From Lautropia sp. (GTDB lineage Bacteria > Pseudomonadota > Gammaproteobacteria > Burkholderiales > Burkholderiaceae_E): DNA of 51,744 nt. The stretch spans positions 1 through 51,744 of the forward strand of contig JAUNHU010000010.1 in assembly GCA_030523825.1 (NCBI GenBank). Reading direction: 5' to 3'. Positions 1 to 8,444 of this stretch are shown one piece after another. The translations under genes were made by a program, and so were the position numbers. The notes below the pieces were generated by a model. It was given only the letters and a program-made list of their open reading frames with translations, ran no database searches and was not told where the DNA came from. Each line of letters begins with the position of its first letter. Position 1 is the stretch's first letter.

Positions 1-38
1 GTCCCCTTGAAAGCTCTGACTTTCATCGGACATTCCCC

Positions 39-383
39 TCAAAAGATGTCGCACTCGTTCTGCAGATGGAGGCGCATGCCACGGCGAATGCCCAGGCGCG
101 CAACTTCCCCCTCACGCATTTCCAGCACGGCTCGTGCCCCCGGTTTCCAGCAGATGCCGAACCGGGGCAGCCGACTGCAGTGCAGTACCTGTTGGGCGGC
201 ATCGAGAAACACGATGTCCAGCGCATGTGCCATGCCGAATCCATGCACGGCAGATGTCCTGTCAAACAGCATTCCTGCCCCTGGCAAAGGCGGCGGATGC
301 CCAATCAGGCCACGCGCCCGCTGCCACCAGCTTCTCGCCTGAAACACCTTCACGAGAAGCGGATGAGTCTGCTCCTGTTTCAC
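39..383 (-). CDS. DUF192 family protein
   Basis: The 114-residue protein has the DUF192 pattern: an RGLIGH segment, then GMLF, HGFGMAHALDIVFLD, and a C-terminal ARAVLEMREGEVARLGI block. The family is small and beta-rich with no established biochemical role, and members are often exported or near the envelope. I chose the GTG start at 381-383 because a GAGGAGG ribosome-binding site lies 6-7 nt upstream; the frame stays open further upstream but without a better start. No signal peptide is obvious with this start. It is the last gene of the tad locus, 182 nt after tadC, so cotranscription is possible but unproven. The family call is firm; any pilus role is inference. Confidence 0.8.
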   Translation of the reverse strand: MKQEQTHPLLVKVFQARSWWQRARGLIGHPPPLPGAGMLFDRTSAVHGFGMAHALDIVFLDAAQQVLHCSRLPRFGICWKPGARAVLEMREGEVARLGIRRGMRLHLQNECDIF

Positions 384-565
384 GAAAGACCTCCTCGACC
401 TGTGGAATGACAGAGAGGCACACAGTATGGCTACACCCGAAGCGCTTTTGACTGTCCCCAAAACCGCTTGGCCTAATCCATGTCGCCACCTTGCACAGCC
501 ATCCGGAACATGTTCACGCTGACAGAGACACCTCGCAGCGGGCAACTATCTGAATGCGCTGGCGC

Positions 566-1456
566 TCAGAAGAAGCCGCCTTCCATGATGCGCACCCCGA
601 TCGGAAAGAAGACGATGATGAAGGTGCAGGGGAAGATGCAGGTCATCAGGGGAAAGAGCATTTTTACCGGTGCCTTCAGGGCCATCGCCTCGGCCTGCAT
701 GAAGCGTTCGTTACGCCGCTGATCGGCCTGCGCGCGCAGAATTGGCCCGAGGCTGGAGCCCTGCTTCTCGGCACTCAGAATGGCTGCGATCCAGTTCGAG
801 ACAGCAGAGATACGCAGTCGCTCTGCCATTGCGCGCATCGCCTCGGCGCGTGTACGACCTGCACGGATGTCCCGCAATACACGGTTCAGCTCATCGGCCA
901 TCGGGCCATCAGGCCCCTTCTCTGCAGCGTGCTGAAATGCGCCGGTCATGTTGGAACCCGCCTCGATGGCCAGCGTGATGACATCGAGATAGAACGGCAG
1001 CGACCGGGTGATCTGGCGAACACGCTTCGCCGTGCGGTCACGCAGCCAGCTGACCGGCAACATTGCGCCCCCCACCAGCGCAAGAAAGCACCAGCCCAGC
1101 CCCGGAAAGCCCTTGGGCAGACAGGCCACCACCAGCGCCAACACACTCAACATCCCGGCAATCACCTGCCCGGCCACAAACTGCTCGACCGTCAGAGCAA
1201 ATTCAAGTCCGGCCCGGCGAAGCTGTTCCTGCAGACGCCGCCGTGTCATGGGCGAAATGAACGGCCTGACCCAATGGGAAACGGCATGACCAAACCAGCC
1301 CAGCAGTTGCCAGTAGCGTGGCTGCGGGTCCTTGTGTTCCCTGTCCGGGGGCTCGGGCACTTCGCTTGCCAGACCAGCGCCACCCAATGCAAACAGCCAC
1401 ACCGCCAGCACCAGTGCCCCCACGGCGATGAATGGCAACAAAGCGGAAAGATTCAT
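566..1456 (-). CDS. tadC: Tad pilus inner-membrane platform protein TadC
   Basis: The product is a type II secretion F-domain (GSPF) protein of 296 residues. It has an N-terminal hydrophobic helix, a central cytoplasmic F domain containing DVITLAIEAGSNMTGAF and ILSAEKQGSSLGPIL, and C-terminal membrane helices around MLFPLMTCIFPCTFIIVFFP. TadB and TadC form the inner-membrane platform on which the TadA ATPase acts. It directly follows tadB with a 26-nt gap. Two ATG codons lie in tandem (1459 and 1456). The GAGGAG site is 3 nt from the first and 6 nt from the second, so I prefer the second. Length and position after tadB favour TadC over TadB. Confidence 0.88.
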   Translation of the reverse strand: MNLSALLPFIAVGALVLAVWLFALGGAGLASEVPEPPDREHKDPQPRYWQLLGWFGHAVSHWVRPFISPMTRRRLQEQLRRAGLEFALTVEQFVAGQVIAGMLSVLALVVACLPKGFPGLGWCFLALVGGAMLPVSWLRDRTAKRVRQITRSLPFYLDVITLAIEAGSNMTGAFQHAAEKGPDGPMADELNRVLRDIRAGRTRAEAMRAMAERLRISAVSNWIAAILSAEKQGSSLGPILRAQADQRRNERFMQAEAMALKAPVKMLFPLMTCIFPCTFIIVFFPIGVRIMEGGFF

Positions 1457-1482
1457 CATTTTCTCCTCGAGAACAATTCCTT

Positions 1483-2328
1483 TCAGACATCAATTGCCAT
1501 GATCTTGCGGATGAACAGCAGGCCGACCACTTCCAGAAAGGCCACCACCGCCATCACGATCCAGCCAAACCAGGTATGCAGCAATGGCGACATTGCATCC
1601 GGCTCAATGGCAAAGAGCGCCATGCCGACACCGATGGGCAGTGCCACCATGATCCAGCCCTGGAGGCGACCCTGCGAGGTAAGTGCCACGATCTTGTCTT
1701 CCAGTGCCTGCTTCTTGCGCACCGTATCTGCCAGACGCTCCAGCGTCTCGGCCAGATTGCCGCCACTTTCATTGGCAATCCGCACGGCAGCGCCAAAGAG
1801 ACGCAGGTCATCACAGCCCATGCGCCTTTCCAGATTCATCAGTGCATCATCCAGCGTCACCCCCAGCCGCAGCTCACGTAGCATCAGATCGAATTCCTGC
1901 CCGCCCGGCGCAGGCAGCTCACTGGACATCTGACGGAGCGCCAGCGTCATGCTGGCACCTGCGCGCATGGCACCAGCAATCAGCATCATCGCGTCGGGCA
2001 ACTGGCGCGCGAAATCATTCCGGCGTTTTCTGCTTAGCCAGGCAATGGTGAGGGAAGGCAGCGCCCCTACCAGCCCGACGGCCGCAAGCACCAGAAACAG
2101 CGAGCCAGTCAGCAACCAGATCAGCGCACAGGCAACCACGCAGAACAGCAGGTTGGCGCGAAAAAGCCGCTCCACATCCACGTACAGCAGCAGATCCTTC
2201 ATGCCGTGACCAACCCGGCCACTGAAATGCCGGTGATAGCCTGCACCGGCGCGAGCCGCACCGGGCATCAGCACAAGAACCGAAACAATCACACAGATTG
2301 CCAGGGCAATGGCAGCAATCCAGATCAT
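1483..2328 (-). CDS. tadB: Tad pilus inner-membrane platform protein TadB
   Basis: This 281-residue GSPF-domain protein has a hydrophobic N-terminus, two membrane helices near residues 60-90, and an F domain with AGAMRAGASMTLALRQMS and RIANESGGNLAETLERLA. It ends with two further helices. It is the partner of TadC in the Tad inner-membrane platform. The ATG overlaps the tadA stop by four bases (ATGA), which indicates translational coupling. The order ATPase-TadB-TadC is the conserved core of tad loci. The family call is secure; TadB rather than TadC rests on gene order. Confidence 0.88.
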   Translation of the reverse strand: MIWIAAIALAICVIVSVLVLMPGAARAGAGYHRHFSGRVGHGMKDLLLYVDVERLFRANLLFCVVACALIWLLTGSLFLVLAAVGLVGALPSLTIAWLSRKRRNDFARQLPDAMMLIAGAMRAGASMTLALRQMSSELPAPGGQEFDLMLRELRLGVTLDDALMNLERRMGCDDLRLFGAAVRIANESGGNLAETLERLADTVRKKQALEDKIVALTSQGRLQGWIMVALPIGVGMALFAIEPDAMSPLLHTWFGWIVMAVVAFLEVVGLLFIRKIMAIDV

Positions 2329-4601
2329 GATGTCTCTCCGTTGTCGCGGTCTTCAAAAATGCCCAGATCAACCGGGATGCCACGCTCACGCAGCTCATCG
2401 TAGAAAACGGGCACTTCGTTGCAGGCACGGAAACGACCGATGACCTTTCCCTGCCGGATACCTGTCTGCTCGAAGCGGAAAATCTCGTGGGTCTGGATCT
2501 TGCCGCTCTCGACACCACACACTTCAGTGATGGAGGTGATCCGTCGCGAGCCATCTGAAAAGCGAGCCTGATGCACGATCAGATGGACGGCGCTGGCCAC
2601 CTGCTCACGCAGTGCCGTCAGCGGCAACTCGATGCCGGCCATCAGCATCAGCATTTCCAGACGGGCCAGCACATCGCGCGGGGCGTTGGCATGGACGGTA
2701 GTCATCGAGCCTTCGTGCCCAGTGTTCATCGCCTGCATCATGTCGAGCGCCTCACCGCCACGACATTCCCCCACGATGATGCGGTCTGGTCGCATGCGCA
2801 GCGAGTTCTTGACGAGATCCCGGATGGTGATGGCACCGCGCCCTTCGGCATTGGGTGGACGGGACTCAAGCGACACCAGATGCGGGTGCATCAGCTTCAG
2901 CTCGGCCGCATCCTCGATGGTGATCAGGCGCTCTCCCAGCGGAATCAGGTTTGAAAGGACATTGAGCAGCGTCGTCTTTCCCGATCCGGTGCCGCCCGAC
3001 ACGATCATGCTCTTGCGCTGTTCGACAGCGATCTTCAGGAAAGCCATCATCGCGGGAGATGCGCTCCTGTTTTCCACCAGGGTGTCGGGTGTCATCACCT
3101 TGCGGTTGAAGCGCCGGATGGTGATGGTGGGGCCCTTCAATGCGACCGGCGGGATGATGGCGTTCACGCGCGAACCATCGGCCAGTCGGGCATCTACCAG
3201 CGGCGATGATTCGTCGATGCGCCGGCCCAGCGGCGCCACGATACGCTCGATGACATTGCGGATGGCATCGTCGTCAGAAAAGGCCAAAGGCACCTGCTGC
3301 AACCTGCCCTGACGCTCGACGAAGATGTCCGTGGCGCTGTTCACCATGATCTCGCTGATGAGTGGGTCGGTCATCAGGCGCTCAAGCGGGCCCAGGCCCA
3401 CAGCCTCATCCACTGTGTCCCGCACCAGTGCCTCGCGGTCGATATCCGCCGGCAAGCCCTGGATGCCCGCCACGATGCGCTCGACAGCACCACGCACCTC
3501 GGCTCTCAGCTCCTCGATGGAAAACTGCGCCAGATTGCTGCGCCGCAGGTCGATCACTTCCAGCAGCTGCCGATGGATCTGCCTTCGCCAGCCCAGCGCC
3601 CTGCTCTGCTCCTGGGCCATCTGCGCATACGCCTGCAGGCGGGTGCTCTCGGCATCGGCGGTGGACATGACATCGTAAGCAGTATCCGCGCCCGCAAACA
3701 TCACGTCTGCAGCCAGAGCGCGCTGTGCTGCATGCCCACCACGTGCCCCGGCCAGCATGTCGGCATCTGCGCCCGCATATGCCTTGCGCATCGTGGCAGG
3801 GCGTGTTTCCGCGGCCCCTTGCTGCGGAGAGGTAGGGGTGTCTGCAGCCTGTGCGCAAACAAGTCCATCCAGGCCGTCACATGTATCGCCACCATCATCC
3901 GGCCGGGTGCAGCCCTGTTCGTCGGCCTGCGCGGCGGCTCCATCATGCTCTGCGGCTTGGCGCCGATCTGCATGCAGCCGGGAAGAAGCCCCATTACTCC
4001 CCCTCCCTGTGCTGCCCCGCGTGGTCACGGAAGCGTCGTCAGCATGGCCCGACACCGGCGATGGCGATAACGATCGCGCGCTTTGCAACACGCCGGCAGA
4101 AGACGCGAGGCTCGAAGACGAAACTGAAACAGGGAAAAAACGGTCCCGGTCAACGTGTGTATTGCCCTGTGCCGCGGCAGGCGCAGCAACGGTATCGAAT
4201 TGATGGTGCAATGCCCGTTCATCCGGTGCGAGCACCCCACGCTCAAACACATCTTCTCGACGCACCGTCTCGCCGGAAAGCAGCTTTCCGTCGTCTGCCT
4301 CCAGACGCAGTCCCTGCCCTTGAACCCGCAGGCGATAACCGCCCAGCAGGATTTCATCGCTCTCGGACAACGGGCCGTACTCCACGATGCGCTCGCCGTT
4401 GACACGGGTACCGATGATCGTGCCCAGATCGACGAGCTTCACGCCACGACCTATTCGCTGCAGCTCGGCATGCACGCGGGCGATGCGCCAGCCTCCCAAC
4501 CGCACTTCCGCATCCTTGTCGCGGCCAATCCGTGCAGGAAACTGGTCGACCCGGACGGTTCTTGTTTCCCTGCCTTCTTCCTCGATCACCACGTCCAGCA
4601 T
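2325..4601 (-). CDS. tadA: TadA/CpaF pilus assembly ATPase with N-terminal FHA domain
   Basis: This is the secretion ATPase that powers Flp pilus assembly, cytoplasmic and hexameric in its family. Residues 1-95 form an FHA domain: GR at 26-27, ARVH at 41-44 where FHA domains usually have S-R-x-H, and NG at 68-69. A low-complexity, probably disordered linker covers about 110-320. Residues 340-730 are the CpaF/TadA ATPase, with Walker A GGTGSGKTT (536-544), Walker-B-like DRIIVGECRGG (606-616) and the TTVHAN box (634-639). At 758 residues it is much longer than ordinary CpaF, about 430-480. I chose ATG 4601 because AGGTGA lies 5 nt upstream; GTG 4610 and ATG 4607 are alternatives. A 209-nt gap separates it from the secretin gene. 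Confidence 0.9.
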   Translation of the reverse strand: MLDVVIEEEGRETRTVRVDQFPARIGRDKDAEVRLGGWRIARVHAELQRIGRGVKLVDLGTIIGTRVNGERIVEYGPLSESDEILLGGYRLRVQGQGLRLEADDGKLLSGETVRREDVFERGVLAPDERALHHQFDTVAAPAAAQGNTHVDRDRFFPVSVSSSSLASSAGVLQSARSLSPSPVSGHADDASVTTRGSTGRGSNGASSRLHADRRQAAEHDGAAAQADEQGCTRPDDGGDTCDGLDGLVCAQAADTPTSPQQGAAETRPATMRKAYAGADADMLAGARGGHAAQRALAADVMFAGADTAYDVMSTADAESTRLQAYAQMAQEQSRALGWRRQIHRQLLEVIDLRRSNLAQFSIEELRAEVRGAVERIVAGIQGLPADIDREALVRDTVDEAVGLGPLERLMTDPLISEIMVNSATDIFVERQGRLQQVPLAFSDDDAIRNVIERIVAPLGRRIDESSPLVDARLADGSRVNAIIPPVALKGPTITIRRFNRKVMTPDTLVENRSASPAMMAFLKIAVEQRKSMIVSGGTGSGKTTLLNVLSNLIPLGERLITIEDAAELKLMHPHLVSLESRPPNAEGRGAITIRDLVKNSLRMRPDRIIVGECRGGEALDMMQAMNTGHEGSMTTVHANAPRDVLARLEMLMLMAGIELPLTALREQVASAVHLIVHQARFSDGSRRITSITEVCGVESGKIQTHEIFRFEQTGIRQGKVIGRFRACNEVPVFYDELRERGIPVDLGIFEDRDNGETS

Positions 4602-4810
4602 TTGCATCACCTGCAGTTGTGTTTGGTATCGGAAAAGACTACGCCTCGTGCCATCGGGCGGGTATCGGCCAGACGGATGTATCGGTCTAGGCCATCCGGC
4701 CAGGCGTGCGAACTACGTCCGCACCGCAAATCCCGATCCGCCGCGTGAGCCGTCCGGAATGAGGTCCGTCAACCGGATCACGAGTGGATCTGCCTGGTTC
4801 CGGGCCGTGT

Positions 4811-6364
4811 TCACTCCATCATCCCGAATTTCTGCAGGCTGACTGCGCGCTTCTGCAGCGCCTCTCCACGCGGGTCAGCCAGCAATTGCCCCTGTTCGGC
4901 CACACGGGGTGTAATCAGTACCACCATCTCGGTTTCGCGTTTCTGGAAACGACGCGACTTGAACAGGTTGCCGATGATCGGCAAATTGCCCAGCCCCGGA
5001 ACCTTGTCGACCGCATTCGACATCTCGCTGCTGATCATGCCGGCAATGACCAGGGTTTCACCCGGACGCAGGTTCACCTCCGCATCGGCACTCTGCTTGC
5101 GCAGGCCGGGCACGTCCATCACCTTCACCTCCTGATTGATGGAGGAAATCTCGGTGTGAAGATTGGCCGAAATCATGCCCTGGGCGTTGATGGTGGGCTC
5201 CACCTCGAAACGCACGCCGTACTCCTTGAAATCGACATTGGCAGCACCATTGGCGCTCATCATCGGAATGGGCAGCTCGCCACCGGCAACGAAGCGTGCC
5301 TTGCCACCCGAGCGGGTGGAGAGACGCGGCTCGGCCAACAGCACGGCCTCGCCGTTCTGCAGCATCAGGTCGATCATGGATTGCAACGAGAATGCCACCG
5401 ATGCGGCCGTGGCAAACGGCCCCACCGGCACTCCGACCGGATACCCCGTGCTGGCCGCCAGGCCGGTTCCATTGACGAAGGCATCACTGCGCTTGAAATC
5501 ACCCACCACGCCGAAGCTCGGGCCATTGGCTGATTGCGACCAGCGTACCCCCAGTTGCTGCAGGGCATTGCGGCCGATCTCGATCATCTTCACTTCGAGA
5601 TTGATCATGCGCTCGAATCCCCGGCGGGCGGACAGATTCACGACCTCCGGATAACGCTTGACTATCTCGGCCACACGCCAGGCACCTTCTTCGGTGGGGT
5701 TATCACCCTCAATGACCACCTTGTCGCCCATCGCACGGGCAAACACGCCATTGCCAGCGCCCAGCATCTGGTTGATCTCGTCAGCCAGCCGGGGGCTGTT
5801 CGACGCCGTGACCTGCACGAGATAGCGGCGAAGCTGACCATCGGGAAGCCACAGGTGCAAGGTGCTTTCACCAACGGCCTCGGGCAGCAGCAGCAACTGG
5901 CGATGGTCCAGCGCATTCACCTGCAACACTCGCCCATTGCCAACAGCCACTCGTTTCACGGTTCCCACATCGAGCAGGTGGGCCTGTCCGACTGCCACGG
6001 TGATCGACTCGTCCTTCACTGCGGTTGCCTGATTGTCGACGCTGGTAGCACGTGCGCGAGACGAATGGGTGCGCACGCCTTCAGCAGGAGCAGCCTTCCT
6101 GACGGCTGGAGACGCGGCACTCGCAGACGATGCTTGCTCAGCCTTGCGACTGATCCGGGTTGTCGCAGGCTGGTTCCTGGCTGTCGTTACCGTCACTTGT
6201 GCCTTCGACGCAGGCGCAGCATCAGGCGTATCCGGGCTGCGCAGCTCCAGTGCGGCAGCCTGCAATGGCAAGAGGGCAATAGCGGCAGCAACGATACGGG
6301 TGCGCCACATGGCGCGGGGATGAACCGGAGCCGTGGCAACGGAGGAAGCATTCTTGCGGATCAT
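4811..6364 (-). CDS. rcpA: Tad pilus outer-membrane secretin CpaC/RcpA
   Basis: The product is the outer-membrane secretin channel through which the Flp pilus leaves the cell. It starts with a basic N-terminus and hydrophobic stretch (IVAAAIALLPLQAAA) typical of a signal peptide. A Ser/Ala-rich linker follows, then the CpaC N-domain (VAVGQAHLLDVGTVKRVAVG, a BON-like region) and the C-terminal secretin domain with AEPRLSTRSGG and VPGLGNLPIIGNLFKSRRF. Length is 517 residues, normal for the family. The ATG has AGGAG 9 nt upstream. It lies 17 nt after cpaB, the usual RcpC-RcpA order. Confidence 0.92.
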   Translation of the reverse strand: MIRKNASSVATAPVHPRAMWRTRIVAAAIALLPLQAAALELRSPDTPDAAPASKAQVTVTTARNQPATTRISRKAEQASSASAASPAVRKAAPAEGVRTHSSRARATSVDNQATAVKDESITVAVGQAHLLDVGTVKRVAVGNGRVLQVNALDHRQLLLLPEAVGESTLHLWLPDGQLRRYLVQVTASNSPRLADEINQMLGAGNGVFARAMGDKVVIEGDNPTEEGAWRVAEIVKRYPEVVNLSARRGFERMINLEVKMIEIGRNALQQLGVRWSQSANGPSFGVVGDFKRSDAFVNGTGLAASTGYPVGVPVGPFATAASVAFSLQSMIDLMLQNGEAVLLAEPRLSTRSGGKARFVAGGELPIPMMSANGAANVDFKEYGVRFEVEPTINAQGMISANLHTEISSINQEVKVMDVPGLRKQSADAEVNLRPGETLVIAGMISSEMSNAVDKVPGLGNLPIIGNLFKSRRFQKRETEMVVLITPRVAEQGQLLADPRGEALQKRAVSLQKFGMME

Positions 6365-6381
6365 TTTTCTGTTCTCCTGGT

Positions 6382-7419
6382 TCAGCGGGCAGCTGCCGTG
6401 GTCATGCGACGTGTTGCCGGCTCTGGATTGCCTTCATGCCCGGCTCGTGTCGCGGGCATGGATCGCGGTTGCGGTGTGCCGGCTTGCACAGCACTTTCAT
6501 GCACCTGCGTCGGACTGCCACGCCCCTGCAGGCTGTGACTGCTGAGCGGCTGAGCAGAAGCATTTCCCATGCCACCGATGATGATCTGCGGCCCACTCGG
6601 CGCACGCCTGACGGCCACCCGTTTCTGCACGGGTTTCGTCTGCACGCCAAAGATGCCGTTCAGATCGAGCGCGGCAGCATCCATCGGTGTAGCATCCTGC
6701 GGGTTCCTGAGAATGGCGGTAAGCCGGCCGGCAGCCTGGGCCACGATCAGGCGTTTTGCCTGGGCTGGCGTCACTTCCACGGTAACGGCAGAGAACTGGC
6801 GTTCGCCACCTTGCGGATCTTCTTCTCCGGGACGCACCTGACGCCCCGTTGCCATCACCAGCAGGTTCTGCAGCAGCGGCACGGTAGCCTCCTGACGTGC
6901 ATCTCCGCTGTTGCCTGCAGCCGGTGGCCGCGCAGTCAGCAGCAGGTCGATGCGATCACCCGGCTGCAGCATGCCGGAAATGGAGTTGATCTCATCGACG
7001 GAAATCGTCAGCGCACGAATGCCGGGTTTCAGGCGGGAGGAAAAGGTCAGCTCATCGCCCCGAGTGACCGCATGTGCAGTGAGAATTTCGCCCGGACGCA
7101 TCGGCTGAAGCAGCATCTGACCGGCAAGGCTCTCGAAGCTCGCGGCCGTGACAGCTGCACTGGGCACGTAGTCCACCGGCACCGAGCGCAACGCCATCAC
7201 TTCCGGTGCAACCACATCGCCCTTTTCCAATGGCCGGGTGGCAACCACCACCTCGGCCATGCGCTTGGGTGTGGGCGCAAGGCGCAGGCGCTCCTGGGCC
7301 ACCTGTTCGTCCACGTAGCGGGAACCGGCATACACGGCAATACCACCACACAACAGCGCGGTAGACATCAGCAGCAGGTTCCGGTGTCTGGCAAGAATGC
7401 GGGAAATGATCGGATTCAT
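6382..7419 (-). CDS. cpaB: Tad pilus assembly protein CpaB/RcpC
   Basis: This 345-residue protein has one N-terminal membrane anchor (LLLMSTALLCGGIAVYAG). A SAF domain around residues 55-120 contains EVVVATRPLEKGDVVAPEVM, followed by the RcpC/CpaB domain with SVDEINSISGMLQPGDRIDLL. The last 70 residues are low-complexity and probably disordered. CpaB proteins are periplasmic, anchored in the inner membrane, and work with the secretin CpaC. The start codon overlaps the preceding pilin-like gene by four bases (ATGA), so the two are translationally coupled. Confidence 0.9.
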   Translation of the reverse strand: MNPIISRILARHRNLLLMSTALLCGGIAVYAGSRYVDEQVAQERLRLAPTPKRMAEVVVATRPLEKGDVVAPEVMALRSVPVDYVPSAAVTAASFESLAGQMLLQPMRPGEILTAHAVTRGDELTFSSRLKPGIRALTISVDEINSISGMLQPGDRIDLLLTARPPAAGNSGDARQEATVPLLQNLLVMATGRQVRPGEEDPQGGERQFSAVTVEVTPAQAKRLIVAQAAGRLTAILRNPQDATPMDAAALDLNGIFGVQTKPVQKRVAVRRAPSGPQIIIGGMGNASAQPLSSHSLQGRGSPTQVHESAVQAGTPQPRSMPATRAGHEGNPEPATRRMTTAAAR

Positions 7420-7736
7420 GGCAGTGACAATGCGTAGGTGAAACGGGAATAGGCATCCTGTACGGCTTTCATGACCTCATCGGCCAGATCGGACTCTCCG
7501 GCAACGAACACGGCAAGCAACGCCAGCAGGATGACGAGGTACTCGACGTAAGCCTGACCACGCTGGCGCGTGCGGCACGGCGGGCAGTTCCCGAGCTGCC
7601 GGGTTTCCGTGGCTCGTACCGCTTGCAGGGCAGCGGGTGCACGGGTAGCGTGGCGAGCAACATTCGCCCGGACAACAGCTCCAACAGACATCCGCCGGGA
7701 TGGCGATACCCATATCGGTTTGAGGTTCGCGTTCAT
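7416..7736 (-). CDS. Flp-type minor pilin-like protein
   Basis: This small protein of 106 residues carries a class IVb prepilin cleavage and helix motif, RQRG|QAYVEYLVILL. The G is at 60, Q61 would be mature residue 1, and E65-Y66 stand at the +5/+6 positions diagnostic of Flp pilins. One hydrophobic helix follows, then a short polar tail of about 25 residues. The 60-residue leader is unusually long, so the internal ATG at M16 may be the true start. The gene begins 1 nt after the preceding stop (TGAAATG) and overlaps cpaB by four bases. It is probably a minor pilin or pseudopilin initiating or capping the fibre. Function is inferred from the motif. Confidence 0.72.
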   Translation of the reverse strand: MNANLKPIWVSPSRRMSVGAVVRANVARHATRAPAALQAVRATETRQLGNCPPCRTRQRGQAYVEYLVILLALLAVFVAGESDLADEVMKAVQDAYSRFTYALSLP

Positions 7737-7737
7737 T

Positions 7738-8439
7738 TCAGTGCTTCCAGTGCATGACAATGAACTGCTGGTTTGCCTCACGACTGACGGTAAGCATGAC
7801 TTCCTGTTGCCCACGTCCGTAGAGGGAAACCGTTCCCTTGCCGTCGGCCTGGGACATCGGAGCAACCACGCTGGAAAAACCTTCCGCCAGGAGCTTCCTG
7901 CCGATCCAGCCGGAAAGGTTGACCACGCTGTCATCGACTCTGGCAACGAAGGTGGTGACGCGCGCACCACCATCCTGATGGCTGACCGGCGAATTCATGC
8001 GGGCCTGGCGCGGGAGAATCTTCCTTGCCCAGCTTTCGTCATCGGCGAGTTTCTTCGCAGCCGATTTGTCGGCTTTCCAGCGAACACGACGTCCTTCGAC
8101 CTCGTTGCCGCGCTTGCGTAGCTCTATGGATTCAATGACGGTGCCGTCCATGTGCGTGATGACCTGCCAGCCGTCGCGGCTGCTTTTCATGGGAGGCAGA
8201 TGGGGGTTGGCCCATTGCTGTTCGATGGCAGCCAGTGCGTCTTCCACACGCCCCGGCCAGGTGAATTCATTGACGCTGAGCAGACCAGCCGGTGTCAGCG
8301 TATCGACCAACAGCACCTGCTCCTGCGGTGCAAACCGGGGGGCTGCCTGAAGGGGTGATGCTGCCGTCAGCATGACGGGCAGGCACAGTGACAGCACCGT
8401 CGACGACAGGTGCGATGCAGGAAAGCGAAGACTGCGCAT
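7738..8439 (-). CDS. Secreted protein of the tad locus, family not recognised
   Basis: I do not recognise this 233-residue protein. It begins with a likely signal peptide (basic start, then STVLSLCLPVMLTAASPLQA, ending near AAP) and the remainder is soluble and mixed alpha/beta in composition. It contains no cysteine pair or known catalytic motif that I can see. ATG 8439 is preferred because GGAG lies 8 nt upstream; a GTG at 8448 overlaps the upstream stop as GTGA but is too close to that site. Its place between two pilin-like genes suggests a periplasmic assembly or stability factor for the pilus. That role is inference. Confidence 0.7.
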   Translation of the reverse strand: MRSLRFPASHLSSTVLSLCLPVMLTAASPLQAAPRFAPQEQVLLVDTLTPAGLLSVNEFTWPGRVEDALAAIEQQWANPHLPPMKSSRDGWQVITHMDGTVIESIELRKRGNEVEGRRVRWKADKSAAKKLADDESWARKILPRQARMNSPVSHQDGGARVTTFVARVDDSVVNLSGWIGRKLLAEGFSSVVAPMSQADGKGTVSLYGRGQQEVMLTVSREANQQFIVMHWKH

Positions 8440-8444
8440 GATGC

